This document shows, one piece after another, positions 35,642 through 44,141 of a stretch of 64,000 nucleotides of DNA. Both the position numbers and the translations under genes were made by a program. The stretch is from JAJFJD01 sp965228695 (GTDB lineage: Bacteria > Pseudomonadota > Alphaproteobacteria > UBA8366): assembly GCA_965228695.1 (NCBI GenBank), contig CBDDIB010000002.1:62001-126000 (forward strand), in the 5' to 3' direction. Position 1 is the first letter of the stretch. Each line of letters starts with the position of its first letter. Under the pieces are notes generated by a model. The model saw nothing but the letters and a program-made list of their open reading frames with translations. It had not been told where the DNA came from and ran no database searches.

Positions 35642-35659
35642 GGGGATGGCAGCATCCCC
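35642..35659. repeat. Perfect inverted repeat GGGGATG-N4-CATCCCC before soxB
   Basis: A 7-bp perfect stem with loop GCAG lies 26 bases upstream of the soxB ATG, in the 268-base region between the divergent cupredoxin-like gene and the sox operon. No T tract follows on either strand. It may be an operator or a leader hairpin that affects soxB translation. The rest of 35417-35641 is AT-richer with no clear gene, and I found no glycine-riboswitch consensus. Confidence 0.45.
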
Positions 35660-35684
35660 AGCACAATAAAATCCGGTCGCTTTA

Positions 35685-36926
35685 ATGCCGTTCGGACTAC
35701 TCAAATTCGGGTTGTCGAAAACCTATCCGGCCCGCCGTATCCTGCCGCGACAACATGATCTCAAATCGCGATACGACGTGGTCATTATCGGCGCCGGCGG
35801 GCACGGCCTGGCAACCGCTTATTACCTCGCGACACGGCATGGAATCACCAATGTCGCCGTGCTCGACAAAGGATATCTCGGCGGCGGCAACACCGCCCGC
35901 AACACGGCGATCATCCGCGCCAACTACCTGACGCCCGAAGGGGTCGCCTTCTACAAGGAATCGGTGGACCTGTGGCGCGGTCTGTCGGATGAGTTCGATC
36001 TCAACATCCTGTATTCGACGCGGGGGCACCTGACCCTCGCACACACCGACGGCGCGATGCGCACGGCACGCTGGCGCGCCGAAGTGAACAAACACCTCGG
36101 CGTCGACTCCGAATTGATCTATCCGGACGAAATCGCGCGCCTGTGTCCGCAACTCGACCTATCGAAGGACGTCCGCTACCCGATCCTGGGCGCCCTGCAT
36201 CACCCGCCCGGCGCGACCGCGCGGCATGACGCGGTCGCCTGGGGCTATGCCGAAGGCGCGGCGCGGCACGGCGTTGAAATCCATCAACACACCGAAGTGA
36301 CGGGGGTCAATATCAGCGGCGGGCGGGTTACCGGCGTGGAAACGACGCGCGGCGCCATCGAGTGCGGCCAGGTTTTGCAGGCGGTCGCCGGGGCGTCCTC
36401 GCTGGTCGCCGGGATGGCCGGACTGAAACTGCCGATCAAGACGATCCCGCTCCAGGCCTGCGTGTCGGTCCCGCTGAAACCCTTTCTCGACCCGATAATC
36501 GTTTCCGGCAGTTTGCATGTCTATATCTGGCAGACATCCCGGGGCGAGCTCGTCATGGGCGGCGCGACGGATCCCTACCCGCTGTACTCCACCCGGTCGA
36601 CCCTCGACTTCAAGGAGGGGCTGATGGCGCATATCCTCGAACTGTTCCCTTTCCTCTCCGAAGTTCGGCTAAACCGCCAATGGGCCGGCATTGCCGACAT
36701 GACGCCCGATTTCTCGCCCGTGATGGGCATGACGCCGATCGGCGGCTACTACATCGACTCAGGTTGGGGGACATGGGGGTTCAAGGCGACGCCGGTCGCC
36801 GGTTTCCGCATGGCGGAGTGCATCTCGAACAATCGCCAGCCGGACCTGCTCCACCCGTTCCGCATCGGGCGTTTCGAGAGTTTCAGCCAGGTCGGCGAAA
36901 AGGGCGCGGCCTCGGTCGGGCATTGA
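35685..36926 (+). CDS. soxB: Heterotetrameric sarcosine oxidase, beta subunit
   Basis: 413 residues. The complex oxidises sarcosine to glycine with O2, giving H2O2 and methylene-tetrahydrofolate. The FAD motif is DVVIIGAGGHGLATAYYLA, followed by KGYLGGGNTARNTAIIRANYL. His181 in ARHDAVAWGYA is in the place of the covalent FMN-linking His. The C-terminal GWGTWGFKATPVAG is also typical. The start fits the family N-terminus, a short basic tail before the FAD motif. It is first of four genes with short gaps or ATGA overlaps. Confidence 0.95.
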   Translation: MPFGLLKFGLSKTYPARRILPRQHDLKSRYDVVIIGAGGHGLATAYYLATRHGITNVAVLDKGYLGGGNTARNTAIIRANYLTPEGVAFYKESVDLWRGLSDEFDLNILYSTRGHLTLAHTDGAMRTARWRAEVNKHLGVDSELIYPDEIARLCPQLDLSKDVRYPILGALHHPPGATARHDAVAWGYAEGAARHGVEIHQHTEVTGVNISGGRVTGVETTRGAIECGQVLQAVAGASSLVAGMAGLKLPIKTIPLQACVSVPLKPFLDPIIVSGSLHVYIWQTSRGELVMGGATDPYPLYSTRSTLDFKEGLMAHILELFPFLSEVRLNRQWAGIADMTPDFSPVMGMTPIGGYYIDSGWGTWGFKATPVAGFRMAECISNNRQPDLLHPFRIGRFESFSQVGEKGAASVGH

Positions 36927-36939
36927 GGGGGCGGTTGCG

Positions 36940-37221
36940 ATGAAAATCATGCATTGCCCGCTGAACGGCCCGCGCAACATCCAGGAATTCGTGTATGGCG
37001 GCGAGGTGCAGGACATGCCCGCCGACGACGCGTCGGACGCCGCCTGGGCAGACTACGTCTTTCTTGAGAACAACGCCGCCACGGTAGTGCGCGAATGGTG
37101 GATGCATGCCGCCAGCGGCTACTGGTTCATTGCCGAGCGCGATACCCGGACCGACGACATCCTGCGGACCTATGCCCCGGGCGATACACCGCAAACCGAC
37201 GCCGAATCGGGGGACGCATGA
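36940..37221 (+). CDS. soxD: Sarcosine oxidase, delta subunit (zinc ligands not conserved)
   Basis: 93 residues. The family pattern CPLNGPRNIQEFVYGGEVQ ... VREWWMHAASGYWFIAERDT ... LRTYAPG is clear. In the structurally studied enzyme the delta subunit binds zinc through three Cys and one His. Here only Cys6 of the first pair remains (position 9 is Asn) and the later Cys region reads SGYWF, so zinc binding is doubtful. The stop overlaps the soxA start as ATGA. Confidence 0.9.
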   Translation: MKIMHCPLNGPRNIQEFVYGGEVQDMPADDASDAAWADYVFLENNAATVVREWWMHAASGYWFIAERDTRTDDILRTYAPGDTPQTDAESGDA

Positions 37222-40106
37222 CAAACCGTCTGGCGCACCCCTACGGCCTGCTGCTCGACCGTGACCGGTCGATCAAATTCAGTTTCGAAGGCCAGCGGAT
37301 CGAAGGCTTTGCCGGCGACACCATCGCCAGCGCGCTGGCGGCGAGAGACATGTGGCTGTTGTCCCGGTCGTTCAAATATCACCGCCCGCGCGGCATTCTC
37401 AGCATGACCGGCGACGACGCCAACACGCTGGTGCAGCTTCCCGACGAGCCCAACGTCCTGGCCGATCTCTACAAGATCCGCGACGGACTTGCCGTCACGG
37501 GGCAGCACTATACCGGTAGCCTGCGCAGCGATACCGGACAATGGATCGAGCTTTTCGCCAAGTTCCTGCCCGTCGGATTTTATTACCGCGCTTTTCACAA
37601 ACCCCGGGGCATCTGGGATTTCTGGGAGAAACACATCCGCGCCCGGGCCGGACTCGGTGTCGTCAACGAAGCGGTCCGGGACCGCTACTACGACAAGGAA
37701 TACGCTTTCGCCGACGTCGCCGTCGTTGGCGCCGGCGCCGCCGGGGTCGCAGCCGCGGTCGAAGCCGCGCGCGAGGGCCGCCACGTCACCCTAATCGAGC
37801 GCCAACCCATCCTCGGCGGATCCTTGAACCATGCCCGTATCGACGTGCGGGCGACACGGGGGGTCGATCTCGCCGCAGCCTTGGCCCAGGATCTCGCTTC
37901 GGTCGAGGACCGAATTACGATCATGACCGATGCCACGTGCACCGGGCTGTTCGACGACAACCTGCTGGCCGTGGTCACGGAGAACCGGTTGATCAAGCTG
38001 CGCGCCGAACAGGTCATCCTCGCGACCGGCGCGATCGAGCAGCCGATGGTATTTCCGAATAACGACCTGCCGGGCATCATGATGGGCTCGGCGGCGCAGC
38101 GACTGCTGTGGCTCTACGCGGTCCGGCCCGGCCGAGACGCCGTCGTCGTCACGGCGAACGGCGACGGATACGGCGTCGCGTTGGATCTCGCCGAGGCCGG
38201 CGTAACAATCCAGGCGATCGTCGACATCCGCGGGAAAATCACGCCCGACCCGCGTGCGGAGGAAGCGGTTTCCCGGCGGATCAGAATCCTTCAAGGATTC
38301 ACGGTCGACCGGGCGATTGCCAATGACGGGGGGCGCCATCTCGCGGCGGTCGATCTCGTCTCCTCCGAAGCCGGCGCCGGGCAAGACCGGGAGCGCCACC
38401 GTATTCCGTGCGACCTGCTCTGCATGTCCACCGGTTGGGCGCCCGCGGCGTCGCTGGCGGCCCATGCGGGCGCGACGGTCGCCTATGACGAGACAGTTCA
38501 TAGTTTCGCGGTCCGCGACCTTCCGGACACGATCCAGGCCACGGGCACACTTGCCGGGCATTGGGACGCCGAAGACGCCATCGCGGACGGACGGCATGCC
38601 GGTTGGCGCGCCGCGGGCGGCACCGGTGACGCGCCGCCGCAGCCCGAGGCGAGCCAGTCGCCAGTCAGCGATCCGTTCCCCTGCACGGAGGGCGGCGGCA
38701 AGGCCTTCGTCGATTTCGACGAAGACCTGACGCCCGAGGACATCCGCAACAGCATCGCCGAAGGCTTCGATCATATCGAGCTGCTGAAACGCTTCTCGAC
38801 CGTCGGCATGGGTCCCAGCCAGGGCCGGCAATCGGTCACCAATGCCCTCAGGCTGCTGTGCCGGGAGACAGTGCGGCCGATCCACGAGTCGCGCGGCTGG
38901 ACCAATCGGCCCCCGGCCTTTCCGGAAAAGATCGGCCAACTCGCCGGACGCGGCTTCGATCCGGTCCGCAAGACGCCGATGCACGACCGTCATCTCACGG
39001 CCGGCGCCAGCATGATGGTCGCCGGGGCCTGGCTACGGCCGGTGTGTTACGGGGACGATCCGGCGAAAACCGCCGCCGCCGAGGTCCGTGCTGTCCGTAA
39101 CAGCGTCGGCCTGATTGACGTCTCGACGCTGGGAGGAATCGATCTGCGCGGCCCGGACGCGGCGGAATTCCTGAATCGCTTGTATACGATGAGCTATTCG
39201 AAACAATCGGTCGGCCGCGGGCGCTATGCCCTGATGTGCGACATGACCGGCGCGATCATGGACGACGGCGTCGCCTGCCGGATGGCCGACGATCATTTCT
39301 ACGTCACCGCGACGACCGGCAACTCGGACGGCGTGTACCGGTCGATGCTGCACTGGAACGCGCAGTGGCGCCTCGAGGTCGATATCGCGAACATGACCGG
39401 GGCCTTCGCCGCGGTGAACATCGCCGGGCCGCAATCGCGCCGAGTTCTGGAACCGCTTTGCGACGGCATCGACCTGTCCGCCGCGGGTTTTCCCTATATG
39501 GCGGTGGGCGAAGCGACTGTTGCCGGCATCCCCGCGCGCCTCATGCGAGTGGGATTCGTCGGCGAACTGGGGTACGAGATCCATGTCCCATCGGCCTGCG
39601 GCGAAGCGTTGTGGGACGCCCTGACCGATGCCGGACGGCCGTATCACTGCCGGCCGTTCGGAGTCGAGGCACAGCGTATCCTTCGGCTGGAAAAGGGGCA
39701 TATCATCATCGGCCAGGATACCGACGGCCTGACTCACCCCTACGAGGCTGGGATGGGCTGGGCGGTGAGCAAACAAAAACCCTTCTTTGTCGGGAAACGG
39801 GCGATCGACATTCAAAGGGCGCGTGGCCTCGGCCGCGCGCTCGTCGGCTTCACGTTGCCGCCGCAAGCCGCCGTCATGCCCGACGAATGCCATCTCGTCT
39901 TCAACGGCGATGAAATCGTCGGGCGCGTCACCTCCATCGTTCGGTCCCCGACCTTGGGCTATCCGATCGGCATGGCCTATGTAGCGCCCGATCAGGCAAA
40001 ACCGGGCATGCCGATCGTCATCAAGGGACCGATGGGGCGATACATCCAGGGAATGGTGGCCGAAACGCCGTTCTACGATCCCGAGAATACCCGGCAGGCA
40101 GGATGA
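37218..40106 (+). CDS. soxA: Sarcosine oxidase, alpha subunit
   Basis: 962 residues from ATG 37218, which overlaps the soxD stop. Domains in order are a ferredoxin-like N-terminal domain (FEGQRIEGFAGDTIASALAARD ... SFKYHRPRGI), an FAD/NAD-binding pyridine-nucleotide oxidoreductase region (VAVVGAGAAGVAAAVEAAREG ... NGDGYGVALDLAEAG), and a C-terminal GcvT-like tetrahydrofolate-binding domain (from about 610) that accepts the methyl group. The length is normal. The stop overlaps the soxG start. Confidence 0.95.
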   Translation: MTNRLAHPYGLLLDRDRSIKFSFEGQRIEGFAGDTIASALAARDMWLLSRSFKYHRPRGILSMTGDDANTLVQLPDEPNVLADLYKIRDGLAVTGQHYTGSLRSDTGQWIELFAKFLPVGFYYRAFHKPRGIWDFWEKHIRARAGLGVVNEAVRDRYYDKEYAFADVAVVGAGAAGVAAAVEAAREGRHVTLIERQPILGGSLNHARIDVRATRGVDLAAALAQDLASVEDRITIMTDATCTGLFDDNLLAVVTENRLIKLRAEQVILATGAIEQPMVFPNNDLPGIMMGSAAQRLLWLYAVRPGRDAVVVTANGDGYGVALDLAEAGVTIQAIVDIRGKITPDPRAEEAVSRRIRILQGFTVDRAIANDGGRHLAAVDLVSSEAGAGQDRERHRIPCDLLCMSTGWAPAASLAAHAGATVAYDETVHSFAVRDLPDTIQATGTLAGHWDAEDAIADGRHAGWRAAGGTGDAPPQPEASQSPVSDPFPCTEGGGKAFVDFDEDLTPEDIRNSIAEGFDHIELLKRFSTVGMGPSQGRQSVTNALRLLCRETVRPIHESRGWTNRPPAFPEKIGQLAGRGFDPVRKTPMHDRHLTAGASMMVAGAWLRPVCYGDDPAKTAAAEVRAVRNSVGLIDVSTLGGIDLRGPDAAEFLNRLYTMSYSKQSVGRGRYALMCDMTGAIMDDGVACRMADDHFYVTATTGNSDGVYRSMLHWNAQWRLEVDIANMTGAFAAVNIAGPQSRRVLEPLCDGIDLSAAGFPYMAVGEATVAGIPARLMRVGFVGELGYEIHVPSACGEALWDALTDAGRPYHCRPFGVEAQRILRLEKGHIIIGQDTDGLTHPYEAGMGWAVSKQKPFFVGKRAIDIQRARGLGRALVGFTLPPQAAVMPDECHLVFNGDEIVGRVTSIVRSPTLGYPIGMAYVAPDQAKPGMPIVIKGPMGRYIQGMVAETPFYDPENTRQAG

Positions 40107-40807
40107 ACGGCACCATGACGACCGATCCCACCCAACATGCGCGCCGCAGTTTCGTCTATCGCAGACTGCGGGACGCGGGCGCGGTCTTCGCCGATTGCGG
40201 CGATACCGCCGTGGCGGACGCCTTCCCCGGGCGCGGCGGCCTTCCGTCGCGGCTGGCCTTGGTCGACCTGTCGCCGCTGCCGCGCCTCGGCTTCAAGGGA
40301 CCGCAAACGCTCGAATGGCTGTCGCGTCAGGCCGTCACGGTGCCGGCGCAAAACAACCGGGCCGAACGCCAGACCGACGGCGCGCTCGCGATCCGGCTGG
40401 CCGATACGGAAGTGACGATCCTCGGCGACATCGACGGCAAGGACAACACGATCGGCCGGCTCGAGGCCCGCACGCCCAACGGCGCCTGCTATCCGATCCC
40501 AAGGCGTGACAGCCACGCGTGGTTCGTTCTGTGCGGCGCCAAAGCGCCCGAATGCCTGCGAAAGCTCTGTGGCGTCGATCTGCGGACCGACCGTTTCGAC
40601 GATTTCGCGGTGGCGCAAACCTCCCTCGCGCGGCTTTCAGCGCAAATCATCCGCCAGGACCACGGCGGCAGTCCGGCCTTCCACCTGTTGGCCGACAGCG
40701 CGTCGGCACTCTACCTATGGGATGTCCTGGTCGACGCCATGGATGAGCATCTCGGCGGCTTGGCTGGCCGGTCGGCCTTGCGCGCATTGCGGGAACGGCA
40801 ACCTTAA
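40103..40807 (+). CDS. soxG: Sarcosine oxidase, gamma subunit
   Basis: 234 residues, slightly long for SoxG. The GcvT-related gamma-subunit pattern is present: LALVDLSPLPRLGFKGPQTLEWLSRQ, AWFVLCGAKAPECLRKLCGVDLR and TSLARLSAQIIRQD. The ATG overlaps the soxA stop (ATGA), which points to translational coupling across the operon. The order soxB-soxD-soxA-soxG is standard; the often-linked glyA and purU genes are not in the window. Confidence 0.9.
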   Translation: MNGTMTTDPTQHARRSFVYRRLRDAGAVFADCGDTAVADAFPGRGGLPSRLALVDLSPLPRLGFKGPQTLEWLSRQAVTVPAQNNRAERQTDGALAIRLADTEVTILGDIDGKDNTIGRLEARTPNGACYPIPRRDSHAWFVLCGAKAPECLRKLCGVDLRTDRFDDFAVAQTSLARLSAQIIRQDHGGSPAFHLLADSASALYLWDVLVDAMDEHLGGLAGRSALRALRERQP

Positions 40808-40832
40808 GGCGGTCCCGAAGACGTCCGGACAT

Positions 40833-40852
40833 CTGTTGCGATGCAGCAACAG
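40833..40852. repeat. Perfect inverted repeat CTGTTGC-N6-GCAACAG after soxG
   Basis: A 7-bp perfect stem with a 6-base spacer lies 26 bases after the soxG stop, without a T tract. It contains TTGC-GAT-GCAGCA (40836-40848), one of three copies of a TTGC-N3-GCARCA motif in this interval. It may be an RNA-stabilising hairpin after soxG or a protein-binding site. Confidence 0.45.
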
Positions 40853-40937
40853 TAACCCTGCCATGCGCGAGTGCGACAAGTTATCCCCCGAATTTCCGCC
40901 AAACAACCTTGAATATTCGAGGACGTTTTGCCATATA

Positions 40938-40980
40938 TTGCAACGCAGCATGAGTCGTCCAAGCTCATGTTGCATTGCAA
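40938..40980. promoter_or_regulatory. Long imperfect dyad with two TTGC-N3-GCARCA motifs, upstream of the sRNA
   Basis: Arms 40938-40954 and 40964-40980 match at 15 of 17 positions around a 9-base centre. Each arm holds one TTGC-N3-GCARCA motif, forward at 40938 and inverted ending at 40980; the right end is also the perfect palindrome TTGCA-T-TGCAA. The dyad sits where the promoter of the following sRNA should be. TGC-rich dyads of this type are bound by PhaR/AniA, the polyhydroxybutyrate regulator of alphaproteobacteria, as I recall; that link is inference. Confidence 0.55.
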
Positions 40981-41057
40981 GGTAAATCTTACCTTGCCGC
41001 ACTTCTTGGGCGTTTCCTCCCTAGACTTGGGCCGTGCTTCGTGCGCGGCCCTTTTTT
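40979..41057 (+). ncRNA. MmgR-like (alpha-r8 family) small RNA
   Basis: The transcript is inferred, about 79 bases. A 5' hairpin (AAGGTAA/TTACCTT, 40979-40995, 3-base loop) is followed by GCCGCACTTCTTGGGCG, then exactly TTTCCTCCCT at 41013-41022, then a GC-rich terminator hairpin with a T6 tail. The unpaired UUUCCUCCCU segment between hairpins is the hallmark of the MmgR/alpha-r8 sRNAs. In Sinorhizobium meliloti MmgR limits polyhydroxybutyrate accumulation, and the motif can pair with Shine-Dalgarno regions. The 5' end is uncertain. No open reading frame explains the region. Confidence 0.72.
41029..41057 (+). terminator. Rho-independent terminator of the MmgR-like sRNA
   Basis: GGGCCG (41029-41034) pairs with CGGCCC (41046-41051) and is followed by six T residues (41052-41057). 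It is independent of soxG, which ends 220 bases earlier, and so marks a separate short transcript. Confidence 0.85.
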
Positions 41058-41097
41058 ATGGCCGGCCCGCACTGGACGCCAATCTGGCTCGTATGCC

Positions 41098-41568
41098 CTA
41101 GATCGTCTGCCAGGACCCATCGACCCCACGGCAAGCGGTGCGCGTCACCGATTCCCGGGTTTTGCCGATCTTGAACACCACCACGAACTCGCGGCACAGC
41201 TTGCCGTCCTTGGCGCGGAAACTGCGCAGCGGCGTAATGCTGGCCGTGGTGCCGGTCTCGGCGCTGGTCCAGTTGGTTGGCTGGCCTTCCGGCATGCCCT
41301 GCAGGCTGTGATAGGTCGCGCGGTGGAAGGATTCGCGTTCCCGCGGTAACAGCGTGTCGGTCGCGAGATAACCCGCGCCGGCGCCCAGGCCGCCGACCAC
41401 GAGCGACCCGAGGATTCCCGAACCGCCGGGACCGAAGACGGTCCAACCGACGAACGCGCCGGCGACCCCGCCGGTCACCGTGGCGACGGCCAGCTTATTC
41501 TTGCGGTCGGTAACGGCGCAGGACGAAATGACGAGCGCTAGGGCAGCGAGACATAGGACTTTTTTCAT
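41098..41568 (-). CDS. Glycine-zipper outer-membrane lipoprotein (RT0821/Lpp0805 surface-protein type)
   Basis: 156 residues from ATG 41568. Lipobox SSC (Cys17) follows a hydrophobic signal. Residues 25-65 are Gly-rich (VATVTGGVAGAFVGW ... SLVVGGLGAGAGYLA), a glycine-zipper pattern. The C-terminal part (TSAETGTTASITPLRSF ... CREFVVVFKIG ... TACRGVDGSWQ) matches the RT0821/Lpp0805 family. An upstream in-frame start at 41655 would put 29 residues before the signal and is rejected. AAGGAA precedes the chosen ATG. The function is structural or unknown. Confidence 0.82.
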   Translation of the reverse strand: MKKVLCLAALALVISSCAVTDRKNKLAVATVTGGVAGAFVGWTVFGPGGSGILGSLVVGGLGAGAGYLATDTLLPRERESFHRATYHSLQGMPEGQPTNWTSAETGTTASITPLRSFRAKDGKLCREFVVVFKIGKTRESVTRTACRGVDGSWQTI

Positions 41569-41636
41569 CCGATGACATTCCTTGCACAAAAAAGAACTCT
41601 GGTGCCCATAGCATCCAGAATCCTCCTCCCTGTCGC

Positions 41637-41666
41637 GCGGAGGCAACTCTAACATAATTCCTCCGC
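41637..41666. repeat. Inverted repeat GCGGAGG-N16-CCTCCGC between two lipoprotein genes
   Basis: Perfect 7-bp arms separated by 16 AT-richer bases lie 69 bases upstream of the minus-strand glycine-zipper lipoprotein. The arms resemble ribosome-binding sequence and its complement, so the repeat may be fortuitous. The rest of the 41569-41823 gap holds no gene I can support. Confidence 0.25.
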
Positions 41667-41823
41667 ATTATTAAAAGGTTAAGTCGATATGCCGACAACG
41701 CGGGCCCGCCCGCACACCGGGTGGCCGCATTCTTGTCATCGTTTCAAGCGGTTCCGGGGTTGCCCAGGGTGATGGTTGGGACCACATTATTGCGGCATTG
41801 GTCACATATTTTGGGGTTGGGGA

Positions 41824-42183
41824 TTGGCGATTACACCGAATGTTCGAAAGAATCGTCTGAACGTCACGGTTTGGGCGGTGGCCTTGGGCCTTTCCATCGC
41901 GGCGACCGGTTGTTCATGGCCCAAACGCGACAAGTATTCGCCGCGACCGGCGCCCGCGGCCAGCCAGGCTGGCCCGCCGCCGAACGTGACGGCCTGCCGG
42001 GAATACGCCGATCACACCGCCGCCCGGCAAATGCAGCGCGAATTCGACGTGATGTCGGGGAACTTCCGGGGCACCGACAGCCAAGTCTTCAAGGATTTCG
42101 CGCGTGCCGACGCCCAGAAATACAAGCAACAGCTCTATGAGTCCTGCCTGAACAGCCAACGGCGGCAGCAAACCCCGAAATAG
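41824..42183 (+). CDS. Small putative lipoprotein, unknown function
   Basis: About 119 residues if started at TTG 41824. A basic start (VRKNRLN) and hydrophobic stretch end in lipobox AATGC (Cys30), then a Pro/Ala-rich linker and a helical, Gln/Arg-rich domain with two Cys (VTACREY, YESCLNS) that could form a disulfide. I do not recognise the family. The start is uncertain: no ATG lies near the signal peptide, and GGGG precedes the TTG. It may be a periplasm-facing lipoprotein found only in close relatives. Confidence 0.6.
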   Translation: MAITPNVRKNRLNVTVWAVALGLSIAATGCSWPKRDKYSPRPAPAASQAGPPPNVTACREYADHTAARQMQREFDVMSGNFRGTDSQVFKDFARADAQKYKQQLYESCLNSQRRQQTPK

Positions 42184-42264
42184 GCGCGGCACGGCGTTCC
42201 AGGACCGCCGGACCGGCGCTCCGCAGCGTCCGGTTCCCGTCGCAATCGCCCGCATAACAGCGGT

Positions 42265-42292
42265 TTGTCGATCTATCCCCCCATGCTATACC
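42265..42292 (+). promoter_or_regulatory. Possible sigma-70-type promoter of the lipid A export/Kdo operon
   Basis: TTGTCG (42265-42270) and TATACC (42287-42292) are 16 bases apart, and the -10 lies 28 bases before the ABC transporter GTG start. Spacing and location are right for a promoter. Confidence 0.45.
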
Positions 42293-42320
42293 TCTGCCGC
42301 AGCGCAGCGAGGAGCCGTTG

Positions 42321-44138
42321 GTGTCGCGCAAAGGCAAGAAATTTCAGTTTAATTCACCCGCGAAGAACCTCATTCGCCGGCTGTTCCGCGACTACCTGCG
42401 GCATCATGTCGGCAAAATCGTCGTGGGCGTCAGCTGCATGATCCTCGTCGCCTTGGCGACGGGAACGCAAGCCAAGCTGATTCAGCCCGCCCTCGACAAG
42501 GTTCTGGTCGAAGGCGACGATTCGCTGATCCTCATTCTGCCCCTGGCGTTTCTTTGCGTCTCGGTCCTCAAGGGCTTCGCCAGTTACGGCCAGGCGGTGA
42601 TGATGCAGAAGTTGGGCCTGCGCGTGAATGTCATGATGCAGAACGAGATGTTCGGTCGGCTGATCGATGCCGACATGAAATACCTGCACGACGATTCCAC
42701 CGGCAAACTGATTTCGCGCTTCCTGAACGACGTGAACTACACGCGCGACGCGACCGTCAAGACCTTCACCGGTTTCGGGCGCGACCTGTTGACCATCCTG
42801 GTGCTCGGCGGGGTGATGGTCCACACGAACTGGCAAATGGCGGCGATCGCCCTCGTGATCCTGCCGATCAGCGTTTTTCCCATCCTCTATATCGGACGCC
42901 GTATCCGGCGGTTGTCGGAAAACACGCAGGTCTCGCTGGGCGATTTGACCGGATTTCTCGACGAGGTCTTCAAGGGTTTCCGGCAGGTCAAAGCCTATGG
43001 CATGGAGGATTACGAACGCGAGCGCGCCAGCACGGTGTTCGAGCGCGTCTATGCCCTGCAATTCAAGGCCGGCCGGACCCGGTCCCGCTCCTACCCGATC
43101 ATGGAAAGCCTGGCGGGCGTCGCGATCGCCCTGGTCCTGGGGTGGGGCGGTTTCCAGGTCAGCCAGGGCGAGACGACGATCGGCCAGTTCATGACTTTCT
43201 TCGTCGCCATGGCCGCGGCTTACCAGCCGCTGCGCAGCCTCGCCAATCTGAACGCAAACCTGCAGCATGGACTGGCGGCGCTGGAACGGGTGTTCGCGGT
43301 CATCGACTACCGCCCGGACATCGCCGATTCGGACGATGCAAAACCGCTCGAAATCACAAACGGCCACGTTCAGCTTGCAGACGTCCATTTCTCGTATGAC
43401 GAAAAGAAGATCGCCCTGCACGGCGTCACTGTCGACGTCCCGCCGGGCAAAACCGTCGCGCTGGTCGGGCCGTCCGGCGCCGGGAAGTCGACGATCCTCA
43501 ACCTGATCCTGCGCTTCTTCGACCCCAAATCCGGCACCGTAAAAATCGACGGACAGGATGTCCGCGACACGTCGCTGGCGTCGCTGCGGGGAAGCATCGC
43601 GCTGGTCAGCCAGGAAGTGACGTTGTTCAACGACACGGTACGCGCCAACATTCTCTATGGCCGGCCGGACGCCAGCGAGGCTCAGGTGATCGACGCCGCA
43701 AAGGCCGCCGCCGCACACGATTTCATCGAACAGCTGCCCGATGGCTACGACACGGTCGTCGGCGAGCGCGGCATGCGCGTGTCGGGCGGCCAACGGCAAC
43801 GGTTGGCGATCGCCCGGGCGATGCTGCGGAACGCGCCGATCCTGCTTTTGGATGAGGCGACCTCGGCGCTCGATTCGGAGGCCGAACGGCAGGTCCAGGA
43901 GGCCCTCACGCGTCTTATGGAAGGCCGGACAACACTGGTCATCGCCCACCGCCTGTCCACCGTCGTCAACGCCGACATCATCTACGTGCTCGACCAGGGA
44001 CGGGTCGTCGATAGCGGCACCCATCAGGAACTGTTGTCGCGCGGCGGCGTCTACGCCCGCCTATGCCAGATGCAGTTCGAGGACAGCATGACCCTGGGCG
44101 ACGCCGGCCCGGCCGAAGCCCGGGCGGCGCAAGCGTGA
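42321..44138 (+). CDS. Lipid A export-type ABC transporter (MsbA-like), fused permease-ATPase
   Basis: 605 residues. Six membrane helices (about 35-310) are fused to an ATPase domain with Walker A GPSGAGKST, signature VSGGQRQR (Val for the usual Leu), Walker B ILLLDEATSALDSEAE and H-loop AHRLST. GTG 42321 is chosen because GAGGAG (42309-42314) is 6 bases upstream; the preceding TTG is too close. As first gene before a DUF374 acyltransferase, waaA and lpxK, it most likely flips lipid A core across the inner membrane. Multidrug export is the alternative. Confidence 0.88.
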   Translation: MSRKGKKFQFNSPAKNLIRRLFRDYLRHHVGKIVVGVSCMILVALATGTQAKLIQPALDKVLVEGDDSLILILPLAFLCVSVLKGFASYGQAVMMQKLGLRVNVMMQNEMFGRLIDADMKYLHDDSTGKLISRFLNDVNYTRDATVKTFTGFGRDLLTILVLGGVMVHTNWQMAAIALVILPISVFPILYIGRRIRRLSENTQVSLGDLTGFLDEVFKGFRQVKAYGMEDYERERASTVFERVYALQFKAGRTRSRSYPIMESLAGVAIALVLGWGGFQVSQGETTIGQFMTFFVAMAAAYQPLRSLANLNANLQHGLAALERVFAVIDYRPDIADSDDAKPLEITNGHVQLADVHFSYDEKKIALHGVTVDVPPGKTVALVGPSGAGKSTILNLILRFFDPKSGTVKIDGQDVRDTSLASLRGSIALVSQEVTLFNDTVRANILYGRPDASEAQVIDAAKAAAAHDFIEQLPDGYDTVVGERGMRVSGGQRQRLAIARAMLRNAPILLLDEATSALDSEAERQVQEALTRLMEGRTTLVIAHRLSTVVNADIIYVLDQGRVVDSGTHQELLSRGGVYARLCQMQFEDSMTLGDAGPAEARAAQA

Positions 44139-44141
44139 TCG

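Noticed and set aside
35642..35659. Rho-independent terminator at the GGGGATG/CATCCCC hairpin
   Set aside because: There is no T tract on either side, so it is listed only as an inverted repeat.
35417..35684. Glycine riboswitch before the sarcosine oxidase operon
   Set aside because: A GGGGAGA-like string and a short hairpin are present, but the conserved aptamer core and tandem layout are not.
37095..37217. Longer soxA reading from an upstream in-frame ATG
   Set aside because: It would overlap most of soxD in another frame; ATG 37218 gives the usual ATGA overlap and the family N-terminus.
42354..44024. 556-codon minus-strand frame opposite the ABC transporter
   Set aside because: The plus frame has Walker A, signature and Walker B motifs; the minus frame looks like reversed codon usage.
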